A DNA stretch of 64,000 nucleotides from Betaproteobacteria bacterium (GCA_016709965.1 JADJLT010000003.1:1-64000), one strand, 5' to 3'; counted from the stretch's first letter, positions 43,621-53,607 are shown. Made by a program: numbers and translations. Notes: generated from the sequence alone by a model not told the origin.

Positions 43621-44309
43621 GTTCGGTCTTCCGGCGAAGCATTCTTTTTCGTGCTTGCCCCAGAGGCCTGGTCATCGAGAATCATCGTGATATCGATGCC
43701 GCGCCATACCGGCAGCGAGGCCGCAAGGCTGGCGAGAAGACCACCGGCCCGTAGCGTCCACCAGACCACTCCCACCGACAGCGTCACACCTGCGGCCTTC
43801 GCAGGCGTGATATCCAGCAACCATTGCATGCCCCCGGCATCATCACCAAACGTGCCCGGCTGGAATTCAACGCTACCGTCGTCTGATCGGGATGCGTTGC
43901 CAATGGTGCGGAATATCGGCTTCCACAAATACTCAAGGCTGGCCTCATCGATGTTCCACAATTCCGGATTTTCGCGACTGGCGGCGAGTCGGCTTGGGGG
44001 GGGTTCAATTGCCGCGGCAACATGGCTGATGCTCTTGACGTTGGTGGTGGCGGCCACCTTATCGCTGCCATTGCTGCTTGTGTTGGCAGGGTCGGCACGT
44101 CCCAGAACGATCTGTGAGGAAGGCGGGCCAGACTTGCTGCCGTCGTTGCCAGAGCCGGGCTGCTGCGTGCCGGTGTCGCCTGGCGTTGTATCGCCGGCGC
44201 CGGTGGTGTCGGTGGGTGGTTGCGGTGGCGGGATGATGATGCCTGCGCCGGCGGGGCTGACGCTGAGCGCCACGCTGTAGACGCCCGTGCCGCCCTGCCC
44301 ATCGCTCAC
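43617..44309 (-). CDS. Giant surface protein, C-terminal part (separated by frameshift)
   Basis: 230-residue frame forming the C terminus of the giant protein. It begins SDGQGGTGVYSVALSVSPAG, which completes the cadherin-like repeat cut off at the end of the preceding frame. A Pro/Thr/Gly linker (IIPPPQPPTDTTGAGD) follows, then a conserved-looking end domain with LWNIDEASLEYLWKPIF and a hydrophobic Trp-rich segment (GVTLSVGVVWWTLRAGG then LLASLAASLPVWRGID). The last part could be a membrane or retention anchor. Joined to the middle part by restoring one T near 44323. Confidence 0.8.
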   Translation of the reverse strand: MSDGQGGTGVYSVALSVSPAGAGIIIPPPQPPTDTTGAGDTTPGDTGTQQPGSGNDGSKSGPPSSQIVLGRADPANTSSNGSDKVAATTNVKSISHVAAAIEPPPSRLAASRENPELWNIDEASLEYLWKPIFRTIGNASRSDDGSVEFQPGTFGDDAGGMQWLLDITPAKAAGVTLSVGVVWWTLRAGGLLASLAASLPVWRGIDITMILDDQASGASTKKNASPEDRT

Positions 44310-45904
44310 CGAGTAGGTAAGTTGTCGGGACCGTTGTAATTGGCCGTGGGCTGATAGCTGAACTGGCCATTTGACAGAACGCTCACCGTGCCATGGCCGG
44401 CAGGATTGAGCAGCCCGTAGCTGATCGGGTCCCCGTCGACGTCAGTGGCAGCCGGCAGGGTTGCAGTCAGCAAGGTGTTTGCTTCGGTGCTGGCGGCAAA
44501 ATTGGCCGCGATCGGGGCGTCATTGACCGGCGCTAGCGTTATATCGATACGGTAATTCTGGCTGCCGCCCTGGTTGTCGGAAACGCTGAAAATAAAGCTG
44601 TCGTTGCCGTTGAAATTCTGGGCCGGGAGATAGTTGTAGCTACCGTCGGTATTGATGGTCACGCTGCCATGGCTGGCGGCGCCAGCCAGCGCGTAGATGA
44701 TCGGGTCGCCTTCGATGTCGGTGGCAGCGGGTAGCAGACCGCTACCCGGTGTATCTTCTGTCAGGTTCAACATGGCGTTGGCAGATGTCGGCGCATCGTT
44801 GACCGGCGTCAGGTCGAGGCTGGCGGTAGTGGCCGTTGATTTTGGATCGGCAGCACCGTTGCTCGTCCCGTTGTCCGTAATGATGTAGCTGAAACTGACG
44901 GCCGTGTCGTCATTGGCGGCCGGGGTGTAAGTCCATGTGCCGTCACCGTTGTCGACCAAGCTGCCATTGCCGGCGCTAATCAGCAGGTTGCTGGCAGTCA
45001 GTGGGTCGCCGTCGACATCGGCAGCGTTTGCCAGCAGTGCCGCCTGGGTGATCAGATGGGCGCCACTATCTTCCGCGATGGGCGCCAGGGTAACCGGCGT
45101 GGTGGTCGGTGCATCGTTGATTTCTGTCACAGTCAGGCTGGCCGTGTTGGCAGCGGTCGTCGTGCCATCGCTGACGGCAAAGCTGAAAGAGACGTTGCCG
45201 TTCCAGTTGCTGGCTGGCGAGAAGGTCCACGTGCCGTCACCGTGGTCGGTCAGCGTGCCGCTACCGCCAACCAGTGCAAGGTTGATGGCCGTCAGGGCGT
45301 CGCCATCAACATCGCTGGCGCCGGCCAGAAGATTGGCCTGGGTAATCAGCAGCGCATTGTCCTCGGCCAGGTTGGCCAGCGTAATCGGGCTGACGACCGG
45401 CGAGTCGTTCATCGGTGTAACGGTGAGCGTTACGCTGGTCGGCGTGGAATTCAGGGTGCCGTCACTCGCCTGATAGCTGAAGCTGTCACTGCCATTCCAG
45501 TTGGCGGTTGGCGCGTAACTGAAACTGCCATCGTTATTCAGCGTCAGCGTGCCATGGCTGGGGCCTGCTACCAGTAGGGCTGTGAGCGCATCACCGTCCG
45601 GATCGCTGTCGTTGCTCAGAATATTTCCCACGATAGACGTATCTTCGTTGCCAGTGAAGGTATCTGCGACCAGCGTCGGTGCCTCATTGACATTGGTGAC
45701 GGTCACCGAGAGGGCCTGGGTATCGCTCAGGCTGCCGTCGGAGACGGCGACGATGACCTCATAAACCCCATCGCCATTGGCATCCACGGTCGACTCCGAA
45801 ATTCGGGCTGAAACTGAAAACCAGCACGCCGGAATTGCTATCGATCGTGAAGCGGCCGGCATCGCTGCCGCCGGCGATACTGTAGGTGAGCACCGCGCCG
45901 ACAT
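44306..45904 (-). CDS. Giant surface protein, middle part (separated by frameshifts)
   Basis: Frame of up to 532 residues; real continuity with the N-terminal part starts at about 45796 (STVDANGDGVYEVIVAVSDG), and the codons before that are out of frame. It carries about five cadherin/VCBS-like repeats of roughly 100 residues (PxxNDAPx boundaries; DGDALTA, FNGNDSFIFSVSDNQGG). The frame ends DNLPTR-stop where a one-base deletion (TTTACC to TTACC, near 44323) interrupts the expected FTYSVSDGQGG. No separate start signal is visible, so this is part of one gene. Confidence 0.8.
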   Translation of the reverse strand: MSARCSPTVSPAAAMPAASRSIAIPACWFSVSARISESTVDANGDGVYEVIVAVSDGSLSDTQALSVTVTNVNEAPTLVADTFTGNEDTSIVGNILSNDSDPDGDALTALLVAGPSHGTLTLNNDGSFSYAPTANWNGSDSFSYQASDGTLNSTPTSVTLTVTPMNDSPVVSPITLANLAEDNALLITQANLLAGASDVDGDALTAINLALVGGSGTLTDHGDGTWTFSPASNWNGNVSFSFAVSDGTTTAANTASLTVTEINDAPTTTPVTLAPIAEDSGAHLITQAALLANAADVDGDPLTASNLLISAGNGSLVDNGDGTWTYTPAANDDTAVSFSYIITDNGTSNGAADPKSTATTASLDLTPVNDAPTSANAMLNLTEDTPGSGLLPAATDIEGDPIIYALAGAASHGSVTINTDGSYNYLPAQNFNGNDSFIFSVSDNQGGSQNYRIDITLAPVNDAPIAANFAASTEANTLLTATLPAATDVDGDPISYGLLNPAGHGTVSVLSNGQFSYQPTANYNGPDNLPTR

Positions 45905-46007
45905 CCGGATCGGTCGCGGTGACGGTGGTCACGGCGCTCTGATTCTCGGCGGCATTGACGCTGGCGGTAGCGCCGCCACCGTTCGAGGTGATGACTGGCG
46001 CGTCATT
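45666..46007. repeat. Long direct repeat in the giant gene, copy 1 (342 bp)
   Basis: Matches 46576-46916 essentially base for base except for one additional C at about 45796. Encodes one full cadherin-like unit. The added base is the first frameshift of the giant gene. Confidence 0.9.
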
Positions 46008-49000
46008 CACATTGCTGACGGTCAGCGTAAAACTCTGGCTGGCGGTCAGGGCCCCATCGGACACCTGCAAGACCACACTGTGACTGCCGACCTCGGCATT
46101 GCCCGGTGTCCCGGCCAGGGTCGCCGTGCCGTCACCGTGATCGGTCAGGGTCAGCCAGGCCGGCAAGGTCGGGGCCGAGATGGACAACACCGCACCGCTA
46201 TCCGGATCAGTCGTTGTGATGGTGTAACTGTAAGCCGTATCCTGCGTCCCGGTGGTCAGCGCGGCACTGGTAAAGCTCGGTGTCTCATTGACATCGCTGA
46301 CCGAGATGAGCAGGGCCTGATCATGGAACAGGCCACCGCCATCGGTCACCCGGACGGTCACGGCATACGACGACTTCGTCTCGAAATCGAGGGTGCCGGC
46401 GGTGATCAGCAACTGATCGCTGCTCGCCCCGCCGAGGCTGAAGACCCCGGCGTCGGCGCCGCCGACGATGCTGTAGGTGGTGCTGTCGGCGGCATCCGGA
46501 TCGCTCGCCGTCAGACTGCCGACGACGGTACCGGCCGAGGTATCGGTGTTCTCGGGCAAGGTGCTGTTCGACAAGGCGACCAGCGTCGGTGCCTCATTGA
46601 CATTGGTGACGGTCACCGAGAGGGCCTGGGTATCGCTCAGGCTGCCGTCGGAGACGGCGACGATGACCTCATAAACCCCATCGCCATTGGCATCCACGGT
46701 CGACTCGAAATTCGGGCTGAAACTGAAAACCAGCACGCCGGAATTGCTATCGATCGTGAAGCGGCCGGCATCGCTGCCGCCGGCGATACTGTAGGTGAGC
46801 ACCGCGCCGACATCCGGATCGGTCGCGGTGACGGTGGTCACGGCGCTCTGATTCTCGGCGGCATTGACGCTGGCGGTAGCGCCGCCACCGTTCGAGGTGA
46901 TGACTGGCGCGTCATTGACCGGGGTAACGCTGACATCGACCACATCGGTCGCGCTGGAAAAGGCAGTGGTGCCGCCATTGGTCGAGGTATCGACCTTGGT
47001 CCCGGCCGTGCCGCTGGTCTGATCCCAGGCGCGAAGGGTAAGGGCAGAGGTGGAAGATCCGTTGTAATTGGCGGCCGGCGAGAAATACAGGCGGGTACTG
47101 GCGTTGTTGGCGAGCAGTAGCGACGAGGTGGCGTTGACTGTGCCGACAGTCGTCCAGTTGGTGCCACCGTTGGTGGTGTAGTACCAGCTGCCATTGGTCT
47201 CATTGCTGGCGACCAGGGCAATGCCATTCACGGCACCGCTATCCACATCGCTGATGCCGCCGGTGAAGGCGCTGAGCAGTGAGCCGACTGCCCCGGATGG
47301 CACGCCGGCATCCTCAGCGACGGTCAGGGAAAGTGGGGTGTCGGCAAGAATTGGGGCGTCGTTGACGGCGGTGATGGTGATGTTGCGCGTGGCGGCAGCG
47401 CTGTTGTCTGTGCCATCGTTGGCGACGAAGGAGACTGTACGGGTGCTGGTGCTCGGGGCCTCGGAGGTGTTGACGTATGTCACGCTGCGCAGAGCAGCCT
47501 GGTAGTTCGCCAGTGTGGCGCTGCCGCTGAGCGTCAGTACGCCGGTGCTGCTGTTCCAGCTGCCGGTGATGCCATTCTGATTGCTGAAAGCGAGCGTATC
47601 CTGTCCGCTGGCGAATCCGGCGGTGATGCTGACCGTAGCACTGGCCAGGTTCGCGTTGTCCACGTCGCTGACCGTAAAGCCGGGATCGACGGCGGTGGCG
47701 ACCTGGTTCTCGGTGTAGGCGAGTGCGCTGCCGCTGGTGGTGGTGATTGGCAGATCGTTCACTGCGGTGATGGCGACGGTTGTGCTGCCCGTTACGCTCA
47801 GTATTCCTCCCGCACCCTGGCTGCCAGTATTGCCATCGCTGAAGGTCCAGTTGATCTGCGCGCTGGTTGGTGGCGAATCACTACTGTTGCTGTAGGCGAT
47901 CTGCTGCATTGCCGAGTTCACTAGCGCGTTGGTCGCGTTGGCATTGAAGGCAAGGAGCAAGGTGCCGTTGCTATTGGTAGTGACGGCGCCAATAGTCGTG
48001 CCGCCTACTATCAGGCTGCCTCCCTGTGTCAGGGCGCCAAGCGTGCCCGTAGCCGAGAATAGGTCCTGGGCGTTGGTGCCGCCGTTGCGCGTGAGCGTCA
48101 GCGTCGCACCATTAAAATTGTTGGCGGCACTGAGTTCCGCGTCGGTGATGGTGACATCGGCATCGAGCACGACCGCCGCAGCATTCTCGGTATAAGTCGG
48201 CGTGCCGTTGAGGTTGGAGAAGAACGGTGCATCATTGACCGGGGTGATGCTGACGGCCACCGTATCGGTGTCGGTCATCGTCATGTCGCTGGCGAGGGTG
48301 GCGATTTCGATAGCGCTGAGCGCGCGATTGTAAACGCGCGCTTCGTCGATCAGTCCTTGGAAGTTGAAGTTTGGCTGGCCATTCCCGTGGGTGCCGATGA
48401 AGGTTGTGGTGCCCTGCGTGTAGCTGATCGAATCGGCCGTGCTGATCTGGGCGACCAGGGTGCCGTCGAGATACAAGGCCGTCGCATTGGCTGTGTCATT
48501 GAAGCTAAATGCTACATGGTGCCAGCCAGTGCCGGCCAGGACGGTATTGTAGGAGGTGCCAACCCAGGTGATGCCGTTGTAATACCCGCCGATCATGGCT
48601 CCGCCAGCATCGAGGCGCAGCAAAACATTGTCACCCAGAGAGATGACTTCGGCACCGGACGTATCGGCAGCGGTCAAGTTAACCCAGGCAGCAATGGTCA
48701 CGTTGGCTGGTGCGCCGAAAGTGCCGGTAATCTGCAGGTTGCTGTTGGCGGTGCCGTCCAGTGACACAACCTTGCCGCGCGTCCCGTCTACGACGCTCGT
48801 GGCTCCGACCACAGCGGCCATGTTGCCGGCTGCCGGACTGCTGTCATTGCCCAGGAAGGCGCTGTCGAAGGTGTAATGGCCGAGGAGGCTGGTGTCAATG
48901 TCCAGACTCAATAGTACGGCGTCCTTGGTTGCCAGAGTTAGCGTGGCGTTGCCGTTGTAGTTGGCGGTCGGGCTGTAGCTCAGGCCATTGAGCGCGGTAT

Positions 49001-52000
49001 TGATCGCGCTGGCGGTGCCGCGGAAGGTCATTGTCGCGTCGCTGCTGCCATCGCCGCTGACAAATGTCAGTCCGCCGGTGCTGGCCAGAGTCAGTGTGCC
49101 GTTGGTGACGCTGAGCGTAACTTGATTGTTTACTCCGCCGGCGTCTATATCCGTGATTGAGATCGCATTGCCGTTGGCAGAGGAAAATACCGTGGCGGTG
49201 TCCTCGTTGGTGCTTTGAGCACCCGGCACGCTGTTGACTGGTGGATCGTTAACCGCAGTCACGCTGACATCGACGACATCGGTGGCGCTGGAAAAGGCGG
49301 AGGAGCCGCCATTGGTCGAAGTCGTCACCTTGGTCCCGGCCGTGCCGCTGGTCTGATCCCAGGCGCGAAGAGTAAGGGCCGAAGAGGAAGAACCGTTGTA
49401 GTTGGCGGCCGGCGAGAAATACAGGCGCGTACTGGCGTTGTTGGCGAGCAGTAGCGACGAGGTGGCGTTGACTGTGCCGACAGTCGTCCAGTTGGTGCCA
49501 CCGTTGGTGGTGTAGTACCAGCTGCCATTGGTCTCATTGCTGGCGACCAGGGCAATGCCATTCACGGCACCGCTATCCACATCGCTGATGCCGCCGGTGA
49601 AGGCGCTGAGCAGTGAGACGACTGCCCCGGATGGCACGCCGGCATCCTCAGCGACGGTCAGGGAAAGTGCGGTGTCGGCGAGAATTGGGGCGTCGTTGAC
49701 GGCAGTGACATTGAAGGTAAAGGTGTTGGGTGTCGGATCGAGATCGACACCGCCATTGCTGGTGCCGCCGTCGTCCTGAACCTGGAAGGTGAAACTGGCA
49801 TAGGCAGCGCCATTCGCATTCGCGACCGGCATGAAAACCAGCTTGCTGGCCGCGATGTCGGCGGCGGTGATCGTCTGGCCTGCGGTCACTGCCGCGCCGG
49901 ATAGCGTCAGGCTGCCTGCCGTTGGCAGGGTCGAGATCTTTACAGCGAGAAGATTGTTGGCCGGACTGTCGCTAGGGTCTGAGAAGCCAAAATCTGCGGT
50001 GCTGAATATGTGGCTCGCATCCTCCAGAATCGTTTGCGTTTTGTTGGTGCCGCTTGGCGCGTTATTTGGCGCAACCGCAGTGACATTCTGCGCGAATTCG
50101 GAGGTGTCAGTAAAAGTTGTATAGCTGGCGTTGGCCTTGGTTGCAGTGGCGGAGACGTACTGGCCTGCCGCGACCGAGACCGATAATGTAGTATTGAACG
50201 TTGCGTTGCCGCTGCCGTTGGTGTTTACATTGGCGTAACCGAGATAGGTCCGACCTTCGCCGTATCCGGTGCCATCCGCCGACGAATTTGAGAAAAACTC
50301 GATGCGGTAGTAACCGGAGGCAGTGCTGTTGAGTGAGCCGGCAATGACAATCGTGCTGCCATTTGTCGTCGCGCCAATTAGCGCCGGGAAGTTCTGCAGG
50401 TTGTTGGCGCCGCTATCTGCGTCGCCAGCATCGTTGGTCGTGACCCCATTATTGCCGAGGTCTATCCCCAAACCCGTATTGCCGTAGATCGAATTCGTGA
50501 GAATCTGGATGTTGCCCGGATCCGCCAAGACCGCAACACCCGCGCCCGTGTTGCCGGCGATGGTGTTGCCCTGGCTTGCGCCGGTGCCGCCAATAAGTAC
50601 GTTGCTCGAACCGCCCGCCTCGAAGATGCCGGCGGTGGATGCTCCGCCGCCATTACCCAAGGTGACCGTCCCCGTGGCGTCCAGACCGATGATGTTGCCC
50701 TGGATCGTGGCACCGTTGGCATACAGATAGATGCCACCTCTGGAAGCGCTCCAACTGGTGTTGGTGTTGCCAGAGATCACGTTGTTCAGGATGCTGGTGT
50801 TGGAAGCGGCATAGTCGATTACCACGCCGAAACCACCGTTTGACACCGCTGCCGTACCAGCCGCATTGGTGCCCAGGTAATTGCCCTGGATAATGTTGTT
50901 GGTGGTGGCGCCAGCTTGGGCTGAGACGATCACCCCGTACTGCGTATTGCCCGAGATGACGTTGCGAGCAGCAGCGGTAGCACCGCCAATGGTATTGCCT
51001 GAGGCGCCGGTATCAATCATTACGCCGGTTTCGCCATTGGCGATGGCGGCGGTGCCGGCAGCGTTGACGCCGATGTAGTTGCCGGCGACGGTGTTGCCGG
51101 TGGCTGATGCGCTGGTGATTTCGACGCCGGAAAGACCATTGCCGGAGATGATATTGCGCGAACCGGCGCTGGTGCCGCCCACGGTATTGTTTGCCGAGGC
51201 GAGAGCAATACCCAGCCCGGAATTGGCAATGGCTCCGGTGCCGGTCGCGTTGGTGCCGATGTAGTTGCCGAGGATGAGGTTGCCGGTGGCCCCCGCGCCA
51301 CTGACGTTGATACCGTCGAAGCTGTTGCCGGAGATGATGTTTCGGCTGGCGGCGGTGGTCCCGCCGATCGTATTGTTGGCGGAACTGGCGATGACGATAC
51401 CGAAACGGTTGGCAGCGGCTGCCGTACCGGCGGCATTGGTGCCGATATAGTTGCCCTCGATAAGGTTACCGCCACCGGTGATCATATAGATGCCGTAGTG
51501 GCCGAAATTTTCAATTACCAAGCCGCGCACGGTGCTGCCACCTACGGTAATGCTCAGACCATCCGCCGAATTCGGGGCATTGATGCCATTGATGACGATC
51601 AGCGGTGTGCCGGCATAGCCCGGCTGAGTCCAGCCGTCGATCACGACTGCATTGGTGATGCCGGGCAGGGCCGTTGCGCCGAGCGTGATCGTCTGCACGC
51701 CGCCACCTGCGATATTGAAGGCGATGACATCCGCCCCGCCCGAGCCATTGGCGGTATTGTTTGCCGCAGTGATTGCTTCGCGCAGACTGATCTTTCCGTC
51801 GGCGCCCTTGTTGGCCATGAGGCTGGCAATACTGGTGACCGTGCCGTCGACCGTATCGCTCGCTGTGTCGACGTAAAGCGTGTTGATCGTGTCGTTGTCA
51901 GTATTGCTCAGACTGATGTCGCTGGCATTTAGCCCGTTGTAGCTTGCGTCGGCGCTGCTCGCTGCAGCGGTGATGACACTGTAGGCGATGTTGCCATCGA

Positions 52001-53525
52001 TAAAACTGTCATCGACACCGGTCACGGTGACTGTTTGCGGTGTGCTCCAATTGGCTGTCGTGAAGGTCAGGCTGCTGGTTGACAGCGTACCTTCGCTGCT
52101 GTCGGAGGAGCTCAGGGCAATCGTGACATTCGCCGTTGGGGCCTTGTCGAGAACCACGTTAAAGGTGGCCGTGCCGCCGGCTTCGGTCGTGGTCAGTCCA
52201 CTGGTGGGGGTGACGGTGATGCCAGCTGCAGTCTTCATTGACACCGCAGCGATTTCCCATTGCACTGATCCACTCAGATTGCTGCTCATCACGACGCTGG
52301 CGGCGCCTGCTTCAAGAGTGGCGCCGCCACCCATCGTGCTGTTGGTTTGCGACCAGTATGAAGTTTGCCCTGCACCGGGGGTAGCACTGGTGGCTGGACT
52401 GTTTCTCCAATACAAAACGTCTATGACCTGTTCACCGGCGGCACTGGATGCAGTCACTGAAGCGGTGGTGCCGGTCCCCGTTGCGCTGACGAAGGTGCCG
52501 AATGCAGTGCCTATGGTCTGGGCAACGCCATTGAACGTGCTTGCACCGCCAGCAGCGGCGGTTGTCCCTGAAAATGACGCCACCACATTGGCCGTTCCGA
52601 CAGTGGGGTTGATCAGCGCCCAGAGTTCGACCGCATGATTGCCCGTGCCGCGACCGATCTGGGTAAGGGCGACACCGCCGTAGGTAACCGAGGAAGCCGG
52701 TGCGCCCAGTCCGTCGAGGGCGAGCTCGACAACCAGTACCCGGTTGCTGCCGGCGCTGACAGTGTGGGACCAGGTGAGGCTGGTGGCGCCGGTTGTCTGG
52801 GTGGATGTGACGGTGCCATTGCTGGTGATGGCCAGCGTGCCAGCCCACTGGGTTGGTTCGGTAGTGCCAGCAACGCTCTGTGTTTCGATGCTGCCAAATT
52901 TGTATTCGAACTGCCAGTTGCCGCCTTGCGCGGCATTGCCGGTCTTGTCCGAACTCGCGGCAACGTCAGCGCCGGTCAGTGCGCCCAGGCGGGCGACGAA
53001 GGCTTGTCCGTCAGCCGTGCTGGCAACATCGCAACCGTAGAGCAGGAGGTCGGCATTGCCATTGAGGGCCGTTTGCCAACCCTGGATTTGAGCGGCGCGA
53101 GTAGTCAGCATCGCACCGTCTAGCTGAGTCGTGCCCAGCTGCAGCGTGCCGGCGCTGCCGTGCGAGATGATGTGGATGGCGTCGAGGTCATCGCGGCTGG
53201 CCAGTGCTGCGCTAATCTGGTCGATACCGTCGCGGCTGGCATCGATCAGTACGACATCGAGTTTGTTTTTTCCGGCGGCAGCTTCGATATCGCTGACCAG
53301 GGTTTCCCAGTGGTCGACACTGGTGTCGACGAATACGATTCCGCGCCGAGCGGCCTCGATCTGGCTGCTTTCCGCCAGATTGCTGAGGTTTGCGTTGTTC
53401 GTCGGTGCAATCTGGCGAACCTCGGCGGTGTCGAGCAGATGGGCGCCGGTCAGGGTGGCGAGGTCAGCCGAGAAGAGAATGCGCGGTTCCAGTTCCTCGA
53501 CAACCGGCCGGTGGCGCCGACTCAT
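45759..53525 (-). CDS. Giant LEPR-XLL/DUF4347 cadherin-like surface protein, N-terminal part
   Basis: 2588 residues in this frame; with the next two frames about 3300. The N terminus has the LEPR-XLL motif (LEPRILFSADLA, 12-23) and a DUF4347 domain (about 62-225, VFVDTSVDHWETLV to GNWQFEYKFG). A CSLREA-like segment (ISLREAITAANN, about 580) introduces a right-handed beta-helix of NTIGGT/NIISGN/GNYIGTN repeats (about 600-1040). Cadherin-like repeats follow, a LamG-like domain (about 1545-1745) and more cadherin repeats to the end. No RTX GGxGxD repeats were seen. Probably a secreted or surface adhesin. A one-base insertion at about 45796 breaks the frame. The genes upstream encode its likely export apparatus. 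Confidence 0.9.
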   Translation of the reverse strand: MSRRHRPVVEELEPRILFSADLATLTGAHLLDTAEVRQIAPTNNANLSNLAESSQIEAARRGIVFVDTSVDHWETLVSDIEAAAGKNKLDVVLIDASRDGIDQISAALASRDDLDAIHIISHGSAGTLQLGTTQLDGAMLTTRAAQIQGWQTALNGNADLLLYGCDVASTADGQAFVARLGALTGADVAASSDKTGNAAQGGNWQFEYKFGSIETQSVAGTTEPTQWAGTLAITSNGTVTSTQTTGATSLTWSHTVSAGSNRVLVVELALDGLGAPASSVTYGGVALTQIGRGTGNHAVELWALINPTVGTANVVASFSGTTAAAGGASTFNGVAQTIGTAFGTFVSATGTGTTASVTASSAAGEQVIDVLYWRNSPATSATPGAGQTSYWSQTNSTMGGGATLEAGAASVVMSSNLSGSVQWEIAAVSMKTAAGITVTPTSGLTTTEAGGTATFNVVLDKAPTANVTIALSSSDSSEGTLSTSSLTFTTANWSTPQTVTVTGVDDSFIDGNIAYSVITAAASSADASYNGLNASDISLSNTDNDTINTLYVDTASDTVDGTVTSIASLMANKGADGKISLREAITAANNTANGSGGADVIAFNIAGGGVQTITLGATALPGITNAVVIDGWTQPGYAGTPLIVINGINAPNSADGLSITVGGSTVRGLVIENFGHYGIYMITGGGNLIEGNYIGTNAAGTAAAANRFGIVIASSANNTIGGTTAASRNIISGNSFDGINVSGAGATGNLILGNYIGTNATGTGAIANSGLGIALASANNTVGGTSAGSRNIISGNGLSGVEITSASATGNTVAGNYIGVNAAGTAAIANGETGVMIDTGASGNTIGGATAAARNVISGNTQYGVIVSAQAGATTNNIIQGNYLGTNAAGTAAVSNGGFGVVIDYAASNTSILNNVISGNTNTSWSASRGGIYLYANGATIQGNIIGLDATGTVTLGNGGGASTAGIFEAGGSSNVLIGGTGASQGNTIAGNTGAGVAVLADPGNIQILTNSIYGNTGLGIDLGNNGVTTNDAGDADSGANNLQNFPALIGATTNGSTIVIAGSLNSTASGYYRIEFFSNSSADGTGYGEGRTYLGYANVNTNGSGNATFNTTLSVSVAAGQYVSATATKANASYTTFTDTSEFAQNVTAVAPNNAPSGTNKTQTILEDASHIFSTADFGFSDPSDSPANNLLAVKISTLPTAGSLTLSGAAVTAGQTITAADIAASKLVFMPVANANGAAYASFTFQVQDDGGTSNGGVDLDPTPNTFTFNVTAVNDAPILADTALSLTVAEDAGVPSGAVVSLLSAFTGGISDVDSGAVNGIALVASNETNGSWYYTTNGGTNWTTVGTVNATSSLLLANNASTRLYFSPAANYNGSSSSALTLRAWDQTSGTAGTKVTTSTNGGSSAFSSATDVVDVSVTAVNDPPVNSVPGAQSTNEDTATVFSSANGNAISITDIDAGGVNNQVTLSVTNGTLTLASTGGLTFVSGDGSSDATMTFRGTASAINTALNGLSYSPTANYNGNATLTLATKDAVLLSLDIDTSLLGHYTFDSAFLGNDSSPAAGNMAAVVGATSVVDGTRGKVVSLDGTANSNLQITGTFGAPANVTIAAWVNLTAADTSGAEVISLGDNVLLRLDAGGAMIGGYYNGITWVGTSYNTVLAGTGWHHVAFSFNDTANATALYLDGTLVAQISTADSISYTQGTTTFIGTHGNGQPNFNFQGLIDEARVYNRALSAIEIATLASDMTMTDTDTVAVSITPVNDAPFFSNLNGTPTYTENAAAVVLDADVTITDAELSAANNFNGATLTLTRNGGTNAQDLFSATGTLGALTQGGSLIVGGTTIGAVTTNSNGTLLLAFNANATNALVNSAMQQIAYSNSSDSPPTSAQINWTFSDGNTGSQGAGGILSVTGSTTVAITAVNDLPITTTSGSALAYTENQVATAVDPGFTVSDVDNANLASATVSITAGFASGQDTLAFSNQNGITGSWNSSTGVLTLSGSATLANYQAALRSVTYVNTSEAPSTSTRTVSFVANDGTDNSAAATRNITITAVNDAPILADTPLSLTVAEDAGVPSGAVGSLLSAFTGGISDVDSGAVNGIALVASNETNGSWYYTTNGGTNWTTVGTVNATSSLLLANNASTRLYFSPAANYNGSSTSALTLRAWDQTSGTAGTKVDTSTNGGTTAFSSATDVVDVSVTPVNDAPVITSNGGGATASVNAAENQSAVTTVTATDPDVGAVLTYSIAGGSDAGRFTIDSNSGVLVFSFSPNFESTVDANGDGVYEVIVAVSDGSLSDTQALSVTVTNVNEAPTLVALSNSTLPENTDTSAGTVVGSLTASDPDAADSTTYSIVGGADAGVFSLGGASSDQLLITAGTLDFETKSSYAVTVRVTDGGGLFHDQALLISVSDVNETPSFTSAALTTGTQDTAYSYTITTTDPDSGAVLSISAPTLPAWLTLTDHGDGTATLAGTPGNAEVGSHSVVLQVSDGALTASQSFTLTVSNVNDAPVITSNGGGATASVNAAENQSAVTTVTATDPDVGAVLTYSIAGGSDAGRFTIDSNSGVLVFSFSPNFGVDRGCQWRWGL
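46576..46916. repeat. Long direct repeat in the giant gene, copy 2 (341 bp)
   Basis: Partner of 45666-46007, offset 910 bp, in frame. Near-perfect identity implies recent duplication or gene conversion. Confidence 0.9.
46925..47382. repeat. Second long direct repeat in the giant gene, copy 1
   Basis: About 458 bp closely matching 49256-49711 with a few scattered substitutions. It encodes the unit containing SGAVNGIALVASNETNGSWY. The two copies differ at several third positions, so they are older than the 341-bp pair. Confidence 0.85.
49256..49711. repeat. Second long direct repeat in the giant gene, copy 2
   Basis: Partner of 46925-47382, about 2.3 kb away, same orientation. Encodes the same cadherin-like unit on the N-terminal side of the LamG-like domain. 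Confidence 0.85.
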
Positions 53526-53607
53526 GCTGAGGCCCGTTTCTGCTGGTCAGCCCGGCGCTCGCCGTTGATCAGGGCGAGCGGCTTTGAGGCGCGTCGCTCT
53601 CCATCGC

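Noticed and set aside
45777..47120. 447-codon plus-strand frame in the giant gene, and similar frames at 48357-49454
   Set aside because: Low-complexity, repeat-copied translations that mirror the cadherin repeats on the other strand; no start signals.
45759..53525. RTX-type type I secretion cargo
   Set aside because: No GGxGxD nonapeptide repeats were seen in any of the three frames, and no type I ABC ATPase gene is nearby.
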